Part shown: piece after piece, positions 10,301 to 18,912 of the stretch
Layout: each line of letters begins with the position of its first letter
How positions within the stretch are numbered: the stretch's first letter is position 1
NCBI GenBank assembly: GCA_030280995.1
Contig: JASXTE010000007.1
Span: forward strand, 13,331,501-13,395,500
DNA: 64,000 nucleotides
Source of the DNA: Hemileia vastatrix
Lineage: Eukaryota; Basidiomycota; Pucciniomycetes; Pucciniales; Zaghouaniaceae
Direction of reading: 5' to 3'
Translations under genes and position numbers: made by a program
The notes under the pieces: generated by a model
Told to the model about the DNA's origin: nothing
What the model saw: the letters and a program-made list of their open reading frames with translations, nothing else
Databases searched by the model: none

Positions 10301-11845
10301 GAGGCTGTGAAACATGAACATCAAGCACTTCAGCGTTGTAACACTTGGAAAATTGTCCCCAGGCCTGAAAAAGCTAATGTAATTGGCTGCAGGTGGGTTT
10401 TCAGGGTTAAACCTAATGCTGATGGTGGTGTTTCCAAGTTCAAAGCCCGTTGTGTAGCAAAAGGATATTCTCAAATCCTAGGAATAGATTTTCATGAAAC
10501 TTTTGCACCCACTGGACGGATCACTTCTCTCAGGACCATTCTTTCTTTAGCAGCTTATTTTGACTGGGATGTTCATCAAATGGATGTAGTGGCAGCTTTT
10601 CTCCAGGGAAACTTAAATGAAACTGTTTATATGGAACAACCTGAAGGAACACTAACTGCTGGAAATGAAGGTAAAGTTTGCCAATTGTTGCGTCCTCTTT
10701 ATGGCATCAAACAAGCTCCCTTTTGCTGGAATTCACGTATAAATGACTACTTGTGCAAGCTCAACTTCTCCCCCCTTAAGTGTGATCAGTGTGTGTATGT
10801 TTGGAGAAACAAATCACAAATCTGTATCATTTATCTTCATGTTGATGATATGGTCATTACTGGTAATCATTTTCTTTGGTTCAAAGACAAAATCAAAACT
10901 GAATTTGAGATGGATGATCTTGGTCCTGCCACTTGGATTTTGGGAATGCGTCTCACCAGGAACAGAACAGCACGTACTCTTTCTTTATCACAAGATTCTT
11001 ATGCTGAAAAAGTTTTGTCCAACTGGAATATGGCCAACTGTAATCCCTGTCTCACTCCCTTATCCCCAAATGATTATCCTGTCAAAGCAACCAGTGAAGA
11101 AATTGCTGAATTCAATGCTCTGAAAATCAATTACCGCTCTGCTATTGGTGCACTCAACTATTTGTCTGTTGCAACAAGACCTGATCTCTCTTTTGCAGTT
11201 GGTGCATTATCTCAACATCTCATTGAACCAGGTATCAAACACTGGCTTGCTGTCAAACACACTTTCAGATATCTGCGTGCCACTTCATCATCATCTCTCA
11301 CTTTTGGAGGAAAATGCCCAATTCCAAATCATCCATCACTCTGTCCTCTTATTTACTCTGACACTGATTATGCTGGGGATCCTGATACCAGGCGCTCAAC
11401 TGGAGGGTATGTTGCCATACTCAATGGAGGAGCTATTTCCTGGAGTTCTAAAAAGCAGCAAGTCGTCACTATCTCTAGTACTGAAGCTGAGTTCAGAGGC
11501 ATTGTGGATGCTGGATGTGAAGCAATCTGGCTGACTAAATTACTTACTTCCTTCAATATTCCTAAGTCACCTTCACCTTTAATCCTTGCTGACAATGCCA
11601 GTTCCATTTCACAATGCAAGGATTCACTCAGATACCGTCAAAGATCAAAACATGTGGACACTCAACTTTGTTGGATTACTGAAAGCATCAACAAAAATCA
11701 TTTTCAGCTTCAACACATTTCAACTGAACACATGGTGGCTGATCTTCTTACAAAATCTTTAGGAAAAGTCAAGCTGTCTTATCTCCTCAAACTCATGGGT
11801 CTGGTATTAAGGGGGGGTGTTGAAATTTCTGCCTCTAATACCTGA
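7361..11845 (+). CDS. Gag-Pol polyprotein of copia element C'
   Basis: This 1494-residue polyprotein drives reverse transcription and integration of the element in virus-like particles. Gag is about residues 1-235, with W23, W68 and W100 in a Gag-like helical region. A zinc finger of form C240-x2-H243-x5-H249-x4-C254 follows. The protease has D344-S-G. The integrase zinc domain has H483, H488, C518 and C521, and its core has D548, D611 and E647 (35 residues between the last two). A Ser/Pro-rich linker spans about 800-940. Reverse transcriptase runs about 995-1240 with D1075 and VDD at 1161-1163. RNase H has D1334, E1375 and D1411. Gag and Pol share one frame without a stop or shift. The last eight codons lie in the 3' LTR, so the frame reads through the polypurine tract. 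The start ATG is 139 bp after the primer site and is conserved in most copies. Confidence 0.97.
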   Translation: MASNQDSSKVMVTPLTDESYDTWEHIMRLHFEVLDLFGIVSGQVPAPVPHNDGSPSDAEIKAQLALWIKNDTRCRYEIITRLDDVNKKLVNTCHTSAQMWSVLARRHASNKVGSRISHFLSMVTLSLSEGGDPKTHVDAFKGINFHMIRSGLIIPQEILIYLFFATLPPSFKHWRGLLTRDRQEIDHLHLDDVLSSFLDYAADDKVVDEFHNAMSNVNAHSASAKSSKSSKSKARSKLSCSVHGQNVGHDDNHCFVQHPELRPKKNQANSAAPSKDNSNKATPVPPPQEEQPDVTANCAFVFPSDEEFLFTAVACLSEKSNSDCIINASASMASHSSNLSPIIDSGASCHMFNNRDSFITFQPVNIRIQLAGIGKSIYATGKGTVAASGGMEGKVFFSDALYVPDLGRNLISLGRLWRTGCLLIPAPVNPTSNFIISRNGKNYMGGVISNSLFEVSVVPQGMSPPNSSALYAKASSQSLTLWHNRLGHPYAPYIQKLFNGMASDVSSSSLSDSEMHFCEPCVLGKQTHASFPGQLPVAKNPLEVIHTDLSGKIQPPSFDGSQYYLKFTDQATSYRHVYLLSSKAQVFKYFLEYKASVELQSGFKIKKLVCDGGGEYINSSLVNFLKQHGIALQVTAPYTPQQNPISERGNRITTEKSKTMMFHSNAPIHLWSEAVKTAVYLENRLPTKALQNKSTPFEAWNKSKPRVSHLRVFGCACYAFLDKHQRPGKFSANARKCVMLGYEVGTTNYRVWDLELKKIVIAKSVAFNENFFPFLDSRFKRPQWSQLMKQIPDQIHDSQPLPTPGLSFSPAQSPSESPTHDPSSGNISDSHSEDNSPSSSSSSDFHMSGTPSNSTPCPSPGHLTRLPHSNVPDEEGSSQSDPSYSSIEPDNPADPDYVPSSQSPSYSDNSSAETSTPEHLRQIYYDHYQHDSYSDSPDPLGLYAANAFAFSLEAPLLAHEIPEPQCYKQAIYSKYSAEWAEAVKHEHQALQRCNTWKIVPRPEKANVIGCRWVFRVKPNADGGVSKFKARCVAKGYSQILGIDFHETFAPTGRITSLRTILSLAAYFDWDVHQMDVVAAFLQGNLNETVYMEQPEGTLTAGNEGKVCQLLRPLYGIKQAPFCWNSRINDYLCKLNFSPLKCDQCVYVWRNKSQICIIYLHVDDMVITGNHFLWFKDKIKTEFEMDDLGPATWILGMRLTRNRTARTLSLSQDSYAEKVLSNWNMANCNPCLTPLSPNDYPVKATSEEIAEFNALKINYRSAIGALNYLSVATRPDLSFAVGALSQHLIEPGIKHWLAVKHTFRYLRATSSSSLTFGGKCPIPNHPSLCPLIYSDTDYAGDPDTRRSTGGYVAILNGGAISWSSKKQQVVTISSTEAEFRGIVDAGCEAIWLTKLLTSFNIPKSPSPLILADNASSISQCKDSLRYRQRSKHVDTQLCWITESINKNHFQLQHISTEHMVADLLTKSLGKVKLSYLLKLMGLVLRGGVEISASNT
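11809..11817 (+). other. Polypurine tract of element C'
   Basis: AAGGGGGGG lies directly before the 3' LTR start and is the expected primer for plus-strand synthesis. The same nine bases precede the LTRs at 22834, 34427, 50099 and 51470, and in reverse at 13375-13383. The tract is translated as the LRGG end of Pol. Confidence 0.9.
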
Positions 11846-12733
11846 CCCATTCCTTACTCCAGCTTCTTACCATCGTCTCAAGTCATTCTCCTTGCTCATA
11901 TCCTCTTTTCCTGACCTTTTCCGCCGAGGAACTTCAAAGATACGAGCTCCAGCATCAAGAACAACATTTCTTTCCCACCCGGAGTCAATGTATTGATTCT
12001 GGACCTCGAGGACGTGTTTCTTTACCTGGAGTGTGAATCTTTTCCCCGGCTGGGAACTTTTTCCTTGGATGTGAACCTGTCTCTTTTTCTGTATTGTAGT
12101 TTAGTAGTTTTGTCGACGTCGTGTTAGTTTCTATTGTTTTGGATGGTGGACTTTGTCATATAATGAGCCCTCTCTTTGCCATTTCCGTTTTCCCCATCCA
12201 AATCTTTTTCTTTCTCTTTCTCTCTATTCTCTTTATCCCTTCCACTGCTTCTTCCTGTCCACTGCTTTCCCTTTTGGCCGCATCTGACAGTCTTTGCACT
12301 GTGTGGGGAGAATAGAGTCTTTTGTCCAGGTTCTTTCCTTTTCTTTTCTGTTATCTTTTCTCTGATTCTTTTAGTCCTAACCACAGCAGCTCACACTTGT
12401 GTCCCTTATAGTTTTAGCACACGCTTTGTTGTAGTTACTTGTTGTTGTAAGGTGCACAGTTGCTGATTGACCTGTGTTTAGGTATGTTTGTTTTTGCAAT
12501 GAAATCCAAATCTTTTTCTTTCTCTTTCTCTCTATTCTCTTTATCCCTTCCACTGCTTCTTCCTGTCCACTGCTTTCCCTTTTGGCCGCATCTGACAGTC
12601 TTTGCACTGTGTGGGGAGAATAGAGTCTTTTGTCCAGTTTTAGCACACGCTTTGTTGTAGTTACTTGTTGTTGTAAGGTGCACAGTTGCTGATTGACCTG
12701 TGTTTAGCTTTCCTCTGTGCTAAAACTTCTACA
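11818..12733 (+). repeat. Element C' 3' LTR
   Basis: A full 916-bp LTR, same subtype as the 5' LTR and without visible differences from it. It carries the Pol stop codon at 11843-11845. Its last base touches the right TGTGC duplication. Confidence 0.95.
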
Positions 12734-12738
12734 TGTGC
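12734..12738. repeat. Target-site duplication TGTGC, right copy (element C')
   Basis: This is the second copy of the duplication at 6282-6286. The inverted LTR of element C continues directly after it. Confidence 0.95.
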
Positions 12739-13374
12739 ACCTTACAACAACAAGTAACTACAACAAAGCGTGTGCTAAAACTATAAGGGACACAAGTGTG
12801 AGCTGCTGTGGTTAGGACTAAAAGAATCAGAGAAAAGATAACAGAAAAGAAAAGGAAAGAACCTGGACAAAAGACTCTATTCTCCCCACACAGTGCAAAG
12901 ACTGTCAGATGCGGCCAAAAGGGAAAGCAGTGGACAGGAAGAAGCAGTGGAAGGGATAAAGAGAATAGAGAGAAAGAGAAAGAAAAAGATTTGGATGGGG
13001 AAAACGGAAATGGCAAAGAGAGGGCTCATTATATGACAAAGTCCACCATCCAAAACAATAGAAACTAACACGACGTCGACAAAACTACTAAACTACAATA
13101 CAGAAAAAGAGACAGGTTCACATCCAAGGAAAAAGTTCCCAGCCGGGGAAAAGATTCACACTCCAGGTAAAGAAACACGTCCTCGAGGTCCAGAATCAAT
13201 ACATTGACTCCGGGTGGGAAAGAAATGTTGTTCTTGATGCTGGAGCTCGTATCTTTGAAGTTCCTCGGCGGAAAAGGTCAGGAAAAGAGGATATGAGCAA
13301 GGAGAATGACTTGAGACGATGGTAAGAAGCTGGAGTAAGGAATGGGTCAGGTATTAGAGGCAGAAATTTCAACA
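12739..13374 (-). repeat. Element C 3' LTR, inner part
   Basis: This is the first 636 bp of the family LTR in reverse orientation, ending AATTTCAACA next to the reverse polypurine tract. With 6007-6286 it makes exactly 916 bp. Confidence 0.94.
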
Positions 13375-16300
13375 CCCCCCCTTAATACCAGACCCATGAG
13401 TTTGAGGAGATAAGACAGCTTGACTTTTCCTAAAGATTTTGTAAGAAGATCAGCCACCATGTGTTCAGTTGAAATGTGTTGAAGCTGAAAATGATTTTTG
13501 TTGATGCTTTCAGTAATCCAACAAAGTTGAGTGTCCACATGTTTTGATCTTTGACGGTATCTGAGTGAATCCTTGCATTGTGAAATGGAACTGGCATTGT
13601 CAGCAAGGATTAAAGGTGAAGGTGACTTAGGAATATTGAAGGAAGTAAGTAATTTAGTCAGCCAGATTGCTTCACATCCAGCATCCACAATGCCTCTGAA
13701 CTCAGCTTCAGTACTAGAGATAGTGACGACTTGCTGCTTTTTAGAACTCCAGGAAATAGCTCCTCCATTGAGTATGGCAACATACCCTCCAGTTGAGCGC
13801 CTGGTATCAGGATCCCCAGCATAATCAGTGTCAGAGTAAATAAGAGGACAGAGTGATGGATGATTTGGAATTGGGCATTTTCCTCCAAAAGTGAGAGATG
13901 ATGATGAAGTGGCACGCAGATATCTGAAAGTGTGTTTGACAGCAAGCCAGTGTTTGATACCTGGTTCAATGAGATGTTGAGATAATGCACCAACTGCAAA
14001 AGAGAGAGATCAGGTCTTGTTGCAACAGACAAATAGTTGAGTGCACCAATAGCAGAGCGGTAATTGATTTTCAGAGCATTGAATTCAGCAATTTCTTCAC
14101 TGGTTGCTTTGACAGGATAATCATTTGGGGATAAGGGAGTGAGACAGGGATTACAGTTGGCCATATTCCAGTTGGACAAAACTTTTTCAGCATAAGAATC
14201 TTGTGATAAAGAAAGAGTACGTGCTGTTCTGTTCCTGGTGAGACGCATTCCCAAAATCCAAGTGGCAGGACCAAGATCATCCATCTCAAATTCAGTTTTG
14301 ATTTTGTCTTTGAACCAAAGAAAATGATTACCAGTAATGACCATATCATCAACATGAAGATAAATGATACAGATTTGTGATTTGTTTCTCCAAACATACA
14401 CACACTGATCACACTTAAGGGGGGAGAAGTTGAGCTTGCACAAGTAGTCATTTATACGTGAATTCCAGCAAAAGGGAGCTTGTTTGATGCCATAAAGAGG
14501 ACGCAACAATTGGCAAACTTTACCTTCATTTCCAGCAGTTAGTGTTCCTTCAGGTTGTTCCATATAAACAGTTTCATTTAAGTTTCCCTGGAGAAAAGCT
14601 GCCACTACATCCATTTGATGAACATCCCAGTCAAAATAAGCTGCTAAAGAAAGAATGGTCCTGAGAGAAGTGATCCGTCCAGTGGGTGCAAAAGTTTCAT
14701 GAAAATCTATTCCTAGGATTTGAGAATATCCTTTTGCTACACAACGGGCTTTGAACTTGGAAACACCACCATCAGCATTAGGTTTAACCCTGAAAACCCA
14801 CCTGCAGCCAATTACATTAGCTTTTTCAGGCCTGGGGACAATTTTCCAAGTGTTACAACGCTGAAGTGCTTGATGTTCATGTTTCACAGCCTCTGCCCAT
14901 TCTGCTGAATATTTGGAATAGATTGCTTGCTTATAACACTGGGGTTCAGGAATTTCATGAGCTAGCAAGGGAGCTTCTAGAGAGAAAGCAAAGGCATTTG
15001 CTGCATATAACCCAAGAGGGTCAGGAGAATCAGAGTAGGAATCATGTTGATAATGATCATAATAAATCTGACGTAAATGTTCAGGAGTGGATGTTTCAGC
15101 TGAAGAGTTGTCAGAATAACTGGGGGATTGTGATGAGGGAACATAATCAGGATCTGCTGGATTGTCTGGCTCAATTGATGAATATGATGGATCAGATTGA
15201 CTGGAACCTTCTTCATCTGGGACATTGGAATGAGGTAATCTTGTTAAGTGGCCAGGTGAAGGACAAGGAGTTGAATTAGAAGGTGTGCCGGACATGTGAA
15301 AATCAGAGGAAGAAGAAGAAGAAGGAGAATTATCTTCAGAATGTGAATCAGAAATGTTTCCTGAGGATGGATCATGAGTTGGAGACTCAGAAGGAGATTG
15401 AGCTGGAGAAAAGGAAAGTCCAGGTGTTGGAAGTGGTTGACTGTCATGAATTTGATCTGGAATTTGCTTCATCAGTTGTGACCATTGAGGGCGCTTAAAT
15501 CTGGAGTCAAGAAAGGGGAAGAAATTTTCATTGAAGGCCACAGATTTGGCAATAACAATCTTTTTAAGCTCAAGATCCCAAACACGATAATTTGTTGTTC
15601 CAACTTCATATCCAAGCATGACACACTTTCTGGCATTAGCTGAAAACTTTCCAGGACGTTGATGTTTATCAAGAAAAGCATAGCAAGCACAACCAAAAAC
15701 TCTGAGGTGTGAGACTCTGGGTTTGGATTTATTCCAGGCTTCAAAAGGAGTTGATTTGTTTTGAAGAGCTTTGGTTGGTAATCTGTTTTCAAGATATACT
15801 GCTGTTTTAACTGCTTCAGACCATAGGTGAATTGGTGCATTAGAATGAAACATCATGGTTTTGGATTTTTCAGTGGTAATACGGTTTCCTCTCTCAGAAA
15901 TTGGATTTTGTTGGGGAGTGTAAGGAGCCGTAACTTGAAGAGCAATGCCATGTTGTTTAAGAAAGTTGACCAGACTAGAGTTGATATACTCACCACCACC
16001 GTCACAAACAAGCTTTTTGATTTTGAAGCCAGATTGCAGCTCTACAGATGCCTTGTATTCCAAGAAATATTTGAATACTTGGGCTTTTGAGGAAAGAAGG
16101 TAAACATGACGGTATGAAGTGGCCTGATCAGTGAACTTAAGGTAATACTGAGAACCATCAAAAGAAGGAGGTTGAATTTTCCCAGATAAATCCGTGTGGA
16201 TAACTTCAAGAGGATTTTTGGCAACAGGCAACTGGCCAGGAAAGGAAGCATGGGTTTGTTTACCCAACACACACGGTTCACAAAAATGCATTTCAGAATC

Positions 16301-17833
16301 AGACAAACTAGAACTAGATACATCAGATGCCATTCCATTAAAAAGTTTTTGAATATATGGGGCGTATGGATGTCCTAATCTGTTGTGCCAGAGAGTTAGA
16401 GACTGACTTGAAGCTTTTGCATAAAGAGCTGAGGAATTAGGGGGAGACATGCCTTGTGGAACCACAGAAACTTCAAATAATGAATTGGAGATGACTCCTC
16501 CCATATAATTCTTTCCATTACGTGAAATAATGAAGTTTGATGTAGGATTAACTGGTGCAGGGATGAGAAGACAACCAGTTCTCCAAAGACGTCCCAGGGA
16601 GATGAGATTCCTTCCAAGATCAGGGACATAAAGAGCATCAGAAAAGAAAACTTTTCCTTCCATTCCTCCAGAAGCAGCAACAGTTCCTTTTCCAGTTGCA
16701 TAGATTGATTTCCCAATACCAGCAAGTTGAATTCGAATGTTGACAGGTTGAAAGGTGATGAAACTGTCTCTGTTGTTAAACATATGACAGCTGGCCCCAG
16801 AATCAATAATTGGAGAAAGGTTTGAGGAATGAGAAGCCATGGAAGCAGAAGCGTTGATAATGCAGTCAGAATTTGATTTTTCAGACAAGCAGGCAACAGC
16901 TGTAAAAAGAAATTCTTCATCAGAAGGGAAGACAAAAGCACAATTGGCCGTGACATCAGGTTGTTCTTCCTGAGGAGGGGGAACAGGAGTTGCTTTGTTG
17001 GAATTGTCCTTTGATGGGGCAGCTGAGTTGGCTTGGTTCTTCTTGGGACGCAATTCAGGATGTTGAACAAAGCAATGATTGTCATCATGTCCAACATTTT
17101 GACCATGAACAGAACATGAGAGTTTGCTGCGTGCCTTGGATTTGGATGATTTTGATGATTTGGCTGAGGCAGAGTGAGCATTGACATTTGACATAGCATT
17201 GTGAAATTCATCAACAACTTTGTCATCAGCAGCGTAATCCAGGAAAGAAGATAAAACATCATCCAGATGCAGGTGATCAATTTCCTGTCTGTCTCTGGTG
17301 AGCAAACCACGCCAATGTTTGAAGGAAGGTGGAAGAGTGGCAAAAAAGAGATAAATAAGAATTTCCTGGGGAATGATGAGCCCAGAACGGATCATATGGA
17401 AGTTAATGCCTTTGAATGCATCAACATGAGTTTTGGGGTCTCCTCCTTCAGAAAGAGAAAGAGTAACCATAGAGAGAAAGTGAGAAATCCGTGATCCAAC
17501 TTTATTGCTGGCGTGTCTTCTTGCAAGAACAGACCACATTTGAGCAGAGGTGTGGCAAGTGTTGACCAGCTTCTTGTTAACATCATCCAATCTGGTGATG
17601 ATTTCATACCTGCACCTGGTGTCATTTTTGATCCATAAAGCAAGTTGAGCTTTGATTTCAGCGTCTGAAGGTGAACCATCATTGTGAGGAACAGGGGCAG
17701 GGACTTGTCCAGAAACAATGCCAAAAAGATCCAGAACTTCAAAGTGAAGACGCATAATGTGTTCCCAGGTGTCATAGGATTCGTCAGTAAGAGGGGTGAC
17801 CATAACCTTACTTGAATCCTGATTGGAGGCCAT
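13347..17833 (-). pseudogene. Gag-Pol of element C, frameshifted in RNase H
   Basis: The frame matches the intact polyprotein from the same ATG through all domains up to ...TRPDLS at the start of the RNase H region. Near 14001-14010 the element strand reads CTCTCTCTTTT where intact copies have CTCTCTTTT. This 2-bp insertion in a CT run shifts the frame. The shifted frame ends at 13658, and the original frame resumes as a 113-codon stretch at 13347-13688. The RNase H catalytic residues are therefore out of frame with the rest. No other interruption is seen. Element C (minus C') is exactly 2 bp longer than C', so this is the only net length change. Confidence 0.95.
13375..13383 (-). other. Polypurine tract of element C
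   Basis: CCCCCCCTT on the plus strand is AAGGGGGGG on the element strand, directly before its 3' LTR. Confidence 0.88.
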
Positions 17834-17972
17834 GATTTGGTCGAGTCAACAGCAAAGATTTGGAGAGAAAGAAGATGAGATGTGAAGAGGATGATCCAAA
17901 ATCTGAGAGAAAAGGCTGTTTTATTGTCCAGTAAGCGGTTTTGTTGTAAGTATTCTTGAGAAAGGTGCTTTA

Positions 17973-17991
17973 GGCAACTGGGCCCATAACC
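17973..17991 (-). other. Primer binding site of element C
   Basis: GGCAACTGGGCCCATAACC on the plus strand is the reverse complement of the family primer site, directly next to the 5' LTR of C. Confidence 0.85.
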
Positions 17992-18907
17992 TGTAGAAGT
18001 TTTAGCACAGAGGAAAGCTAAACACAGGTCAATCAGCAACTGTGCACCTTACAACAACAAGTAACTACAACAAAGCGTGTGCTAAAACTGGACAAAAGAC
18101 TCTATTCTCCCCACACAGTGCAAAGACTGTCAGATGCGGCCAAAAGGGAAAGCAGTGGACAGGAAGAAGCAGTGGAAGGGATAAAGAGAATAGAGAGAAA
18201 GAGAAAGAAAAAGATTTGGATTTCATTGCAAAAACAAACATACCTAAACACAGGTCAATCAGCAACTGTGCACCTTACAACAACAAGTAACTACAACAAA
18301 GCGTGTGCTAAAACTATAAGGGACACAAGTGTGAGCTGCTGTGGTTAGGACTAAAAGAATCAGAGAAAAGATAACAGAAAAGAAAAGGAAAGAACCTGGA
18401 CAAAAGACTCTATTCTCCCCACACAGTGCAAAGACTGTCAGATGCGGCCAAAAGGGAAAGCAGTGGACAGGAAGAAGCAGTGGAAGGGATAAAGAGAATA
18501 GAGAGAAAGAGAAAGAAAAAGATTTGGATGGGGAAAACGGAAATGGCAAAGAGAGGGCTCATTATATGACAAAGTCCACCATCCAAAACAATAGAAACTA
18601 ACACGACGTCGACAAAACTACTAAACTACAATACAGAAAAAGAGACAGGTTCACATCCAAGGAAAAAGTTCCCAGCCGGGGAAAAGATTCACACTCCAGG
18701 TAAAGAAACACGTCCTCGAGGTCCAGAATCAATACATTGACTCCGGGTGGGAAAGAAATGTTGTTCTTGATGCTGGAGCTCGTATCTTTGAAGTTCCTCG
18801 GCGGAAAAGGTCAGGAAAAGAGGATATGAGCAAGGAGAATGACTTGAGACGATGGTAAGAAGCTGGAGTAAGGAATGGGTCAGGTATTAGAGGCAGAAAT
18901 TTCAACA
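17992..18907 (-). repeat. Element C 5' LTR
   Basis: A full 916-bp LTR in reverse orientation (TGTAGAAG to AATTTCAACA), followed by the right CTCAC duplication. It is of the C/C' subtype. Confidence 0.95.
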
Positions 18908-18912
18908 CTCAC
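18908..18912. repeat. Target-site duplication CTCAC, right copy (element C)
   Basis: This is the partner of 6002-6006. Gag of element B resumes directly after it. Confidence 0.95.

Larger units (their letters stand above)
6287..12733 (+). mobile_element. Copia element C', complete and apparently intact
   Basis: This 6447-bp element has two 916-bp LTRs in which I see no difference by eye, a primer site, an uninterrupted 1494-codon Gag-Pol, a polypurine tract and a perfect 5-bp duplication (TGTGC). LTRs are identical at insertion, so it is very young. It is the best candidate in the window for an autonomous copy. Its sequence is almost the same as element C, into whose 3' LTR it inserted in the opposite orientation. 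Confidence 0.96.
6007..18907 (-). mobile_element. Copia element C, minus strand, inserted in gag of element B
   Basis: The 5' LTR is at 17992-18907, the interior at 13375-17991, and the 3' LTR is split into 6007-6286 and 12739-13374 by element C'. The two 3' LTR pieces add up to 916 bp. The flanks are CTCAC on both sides. Without C', the element would be 6449 bp, 2 bp longer than C' because of a CT insertion in pol. Confidence 0.95.

Noticed and set aside
18875..18912. Apparent N-terminal extension (MGQVLEAEIST) of the second part of element B Gag-Pol
   Set aside because: Those codons are in the inverted LTR of element C. The true upstream sequence is at 5471-6006.
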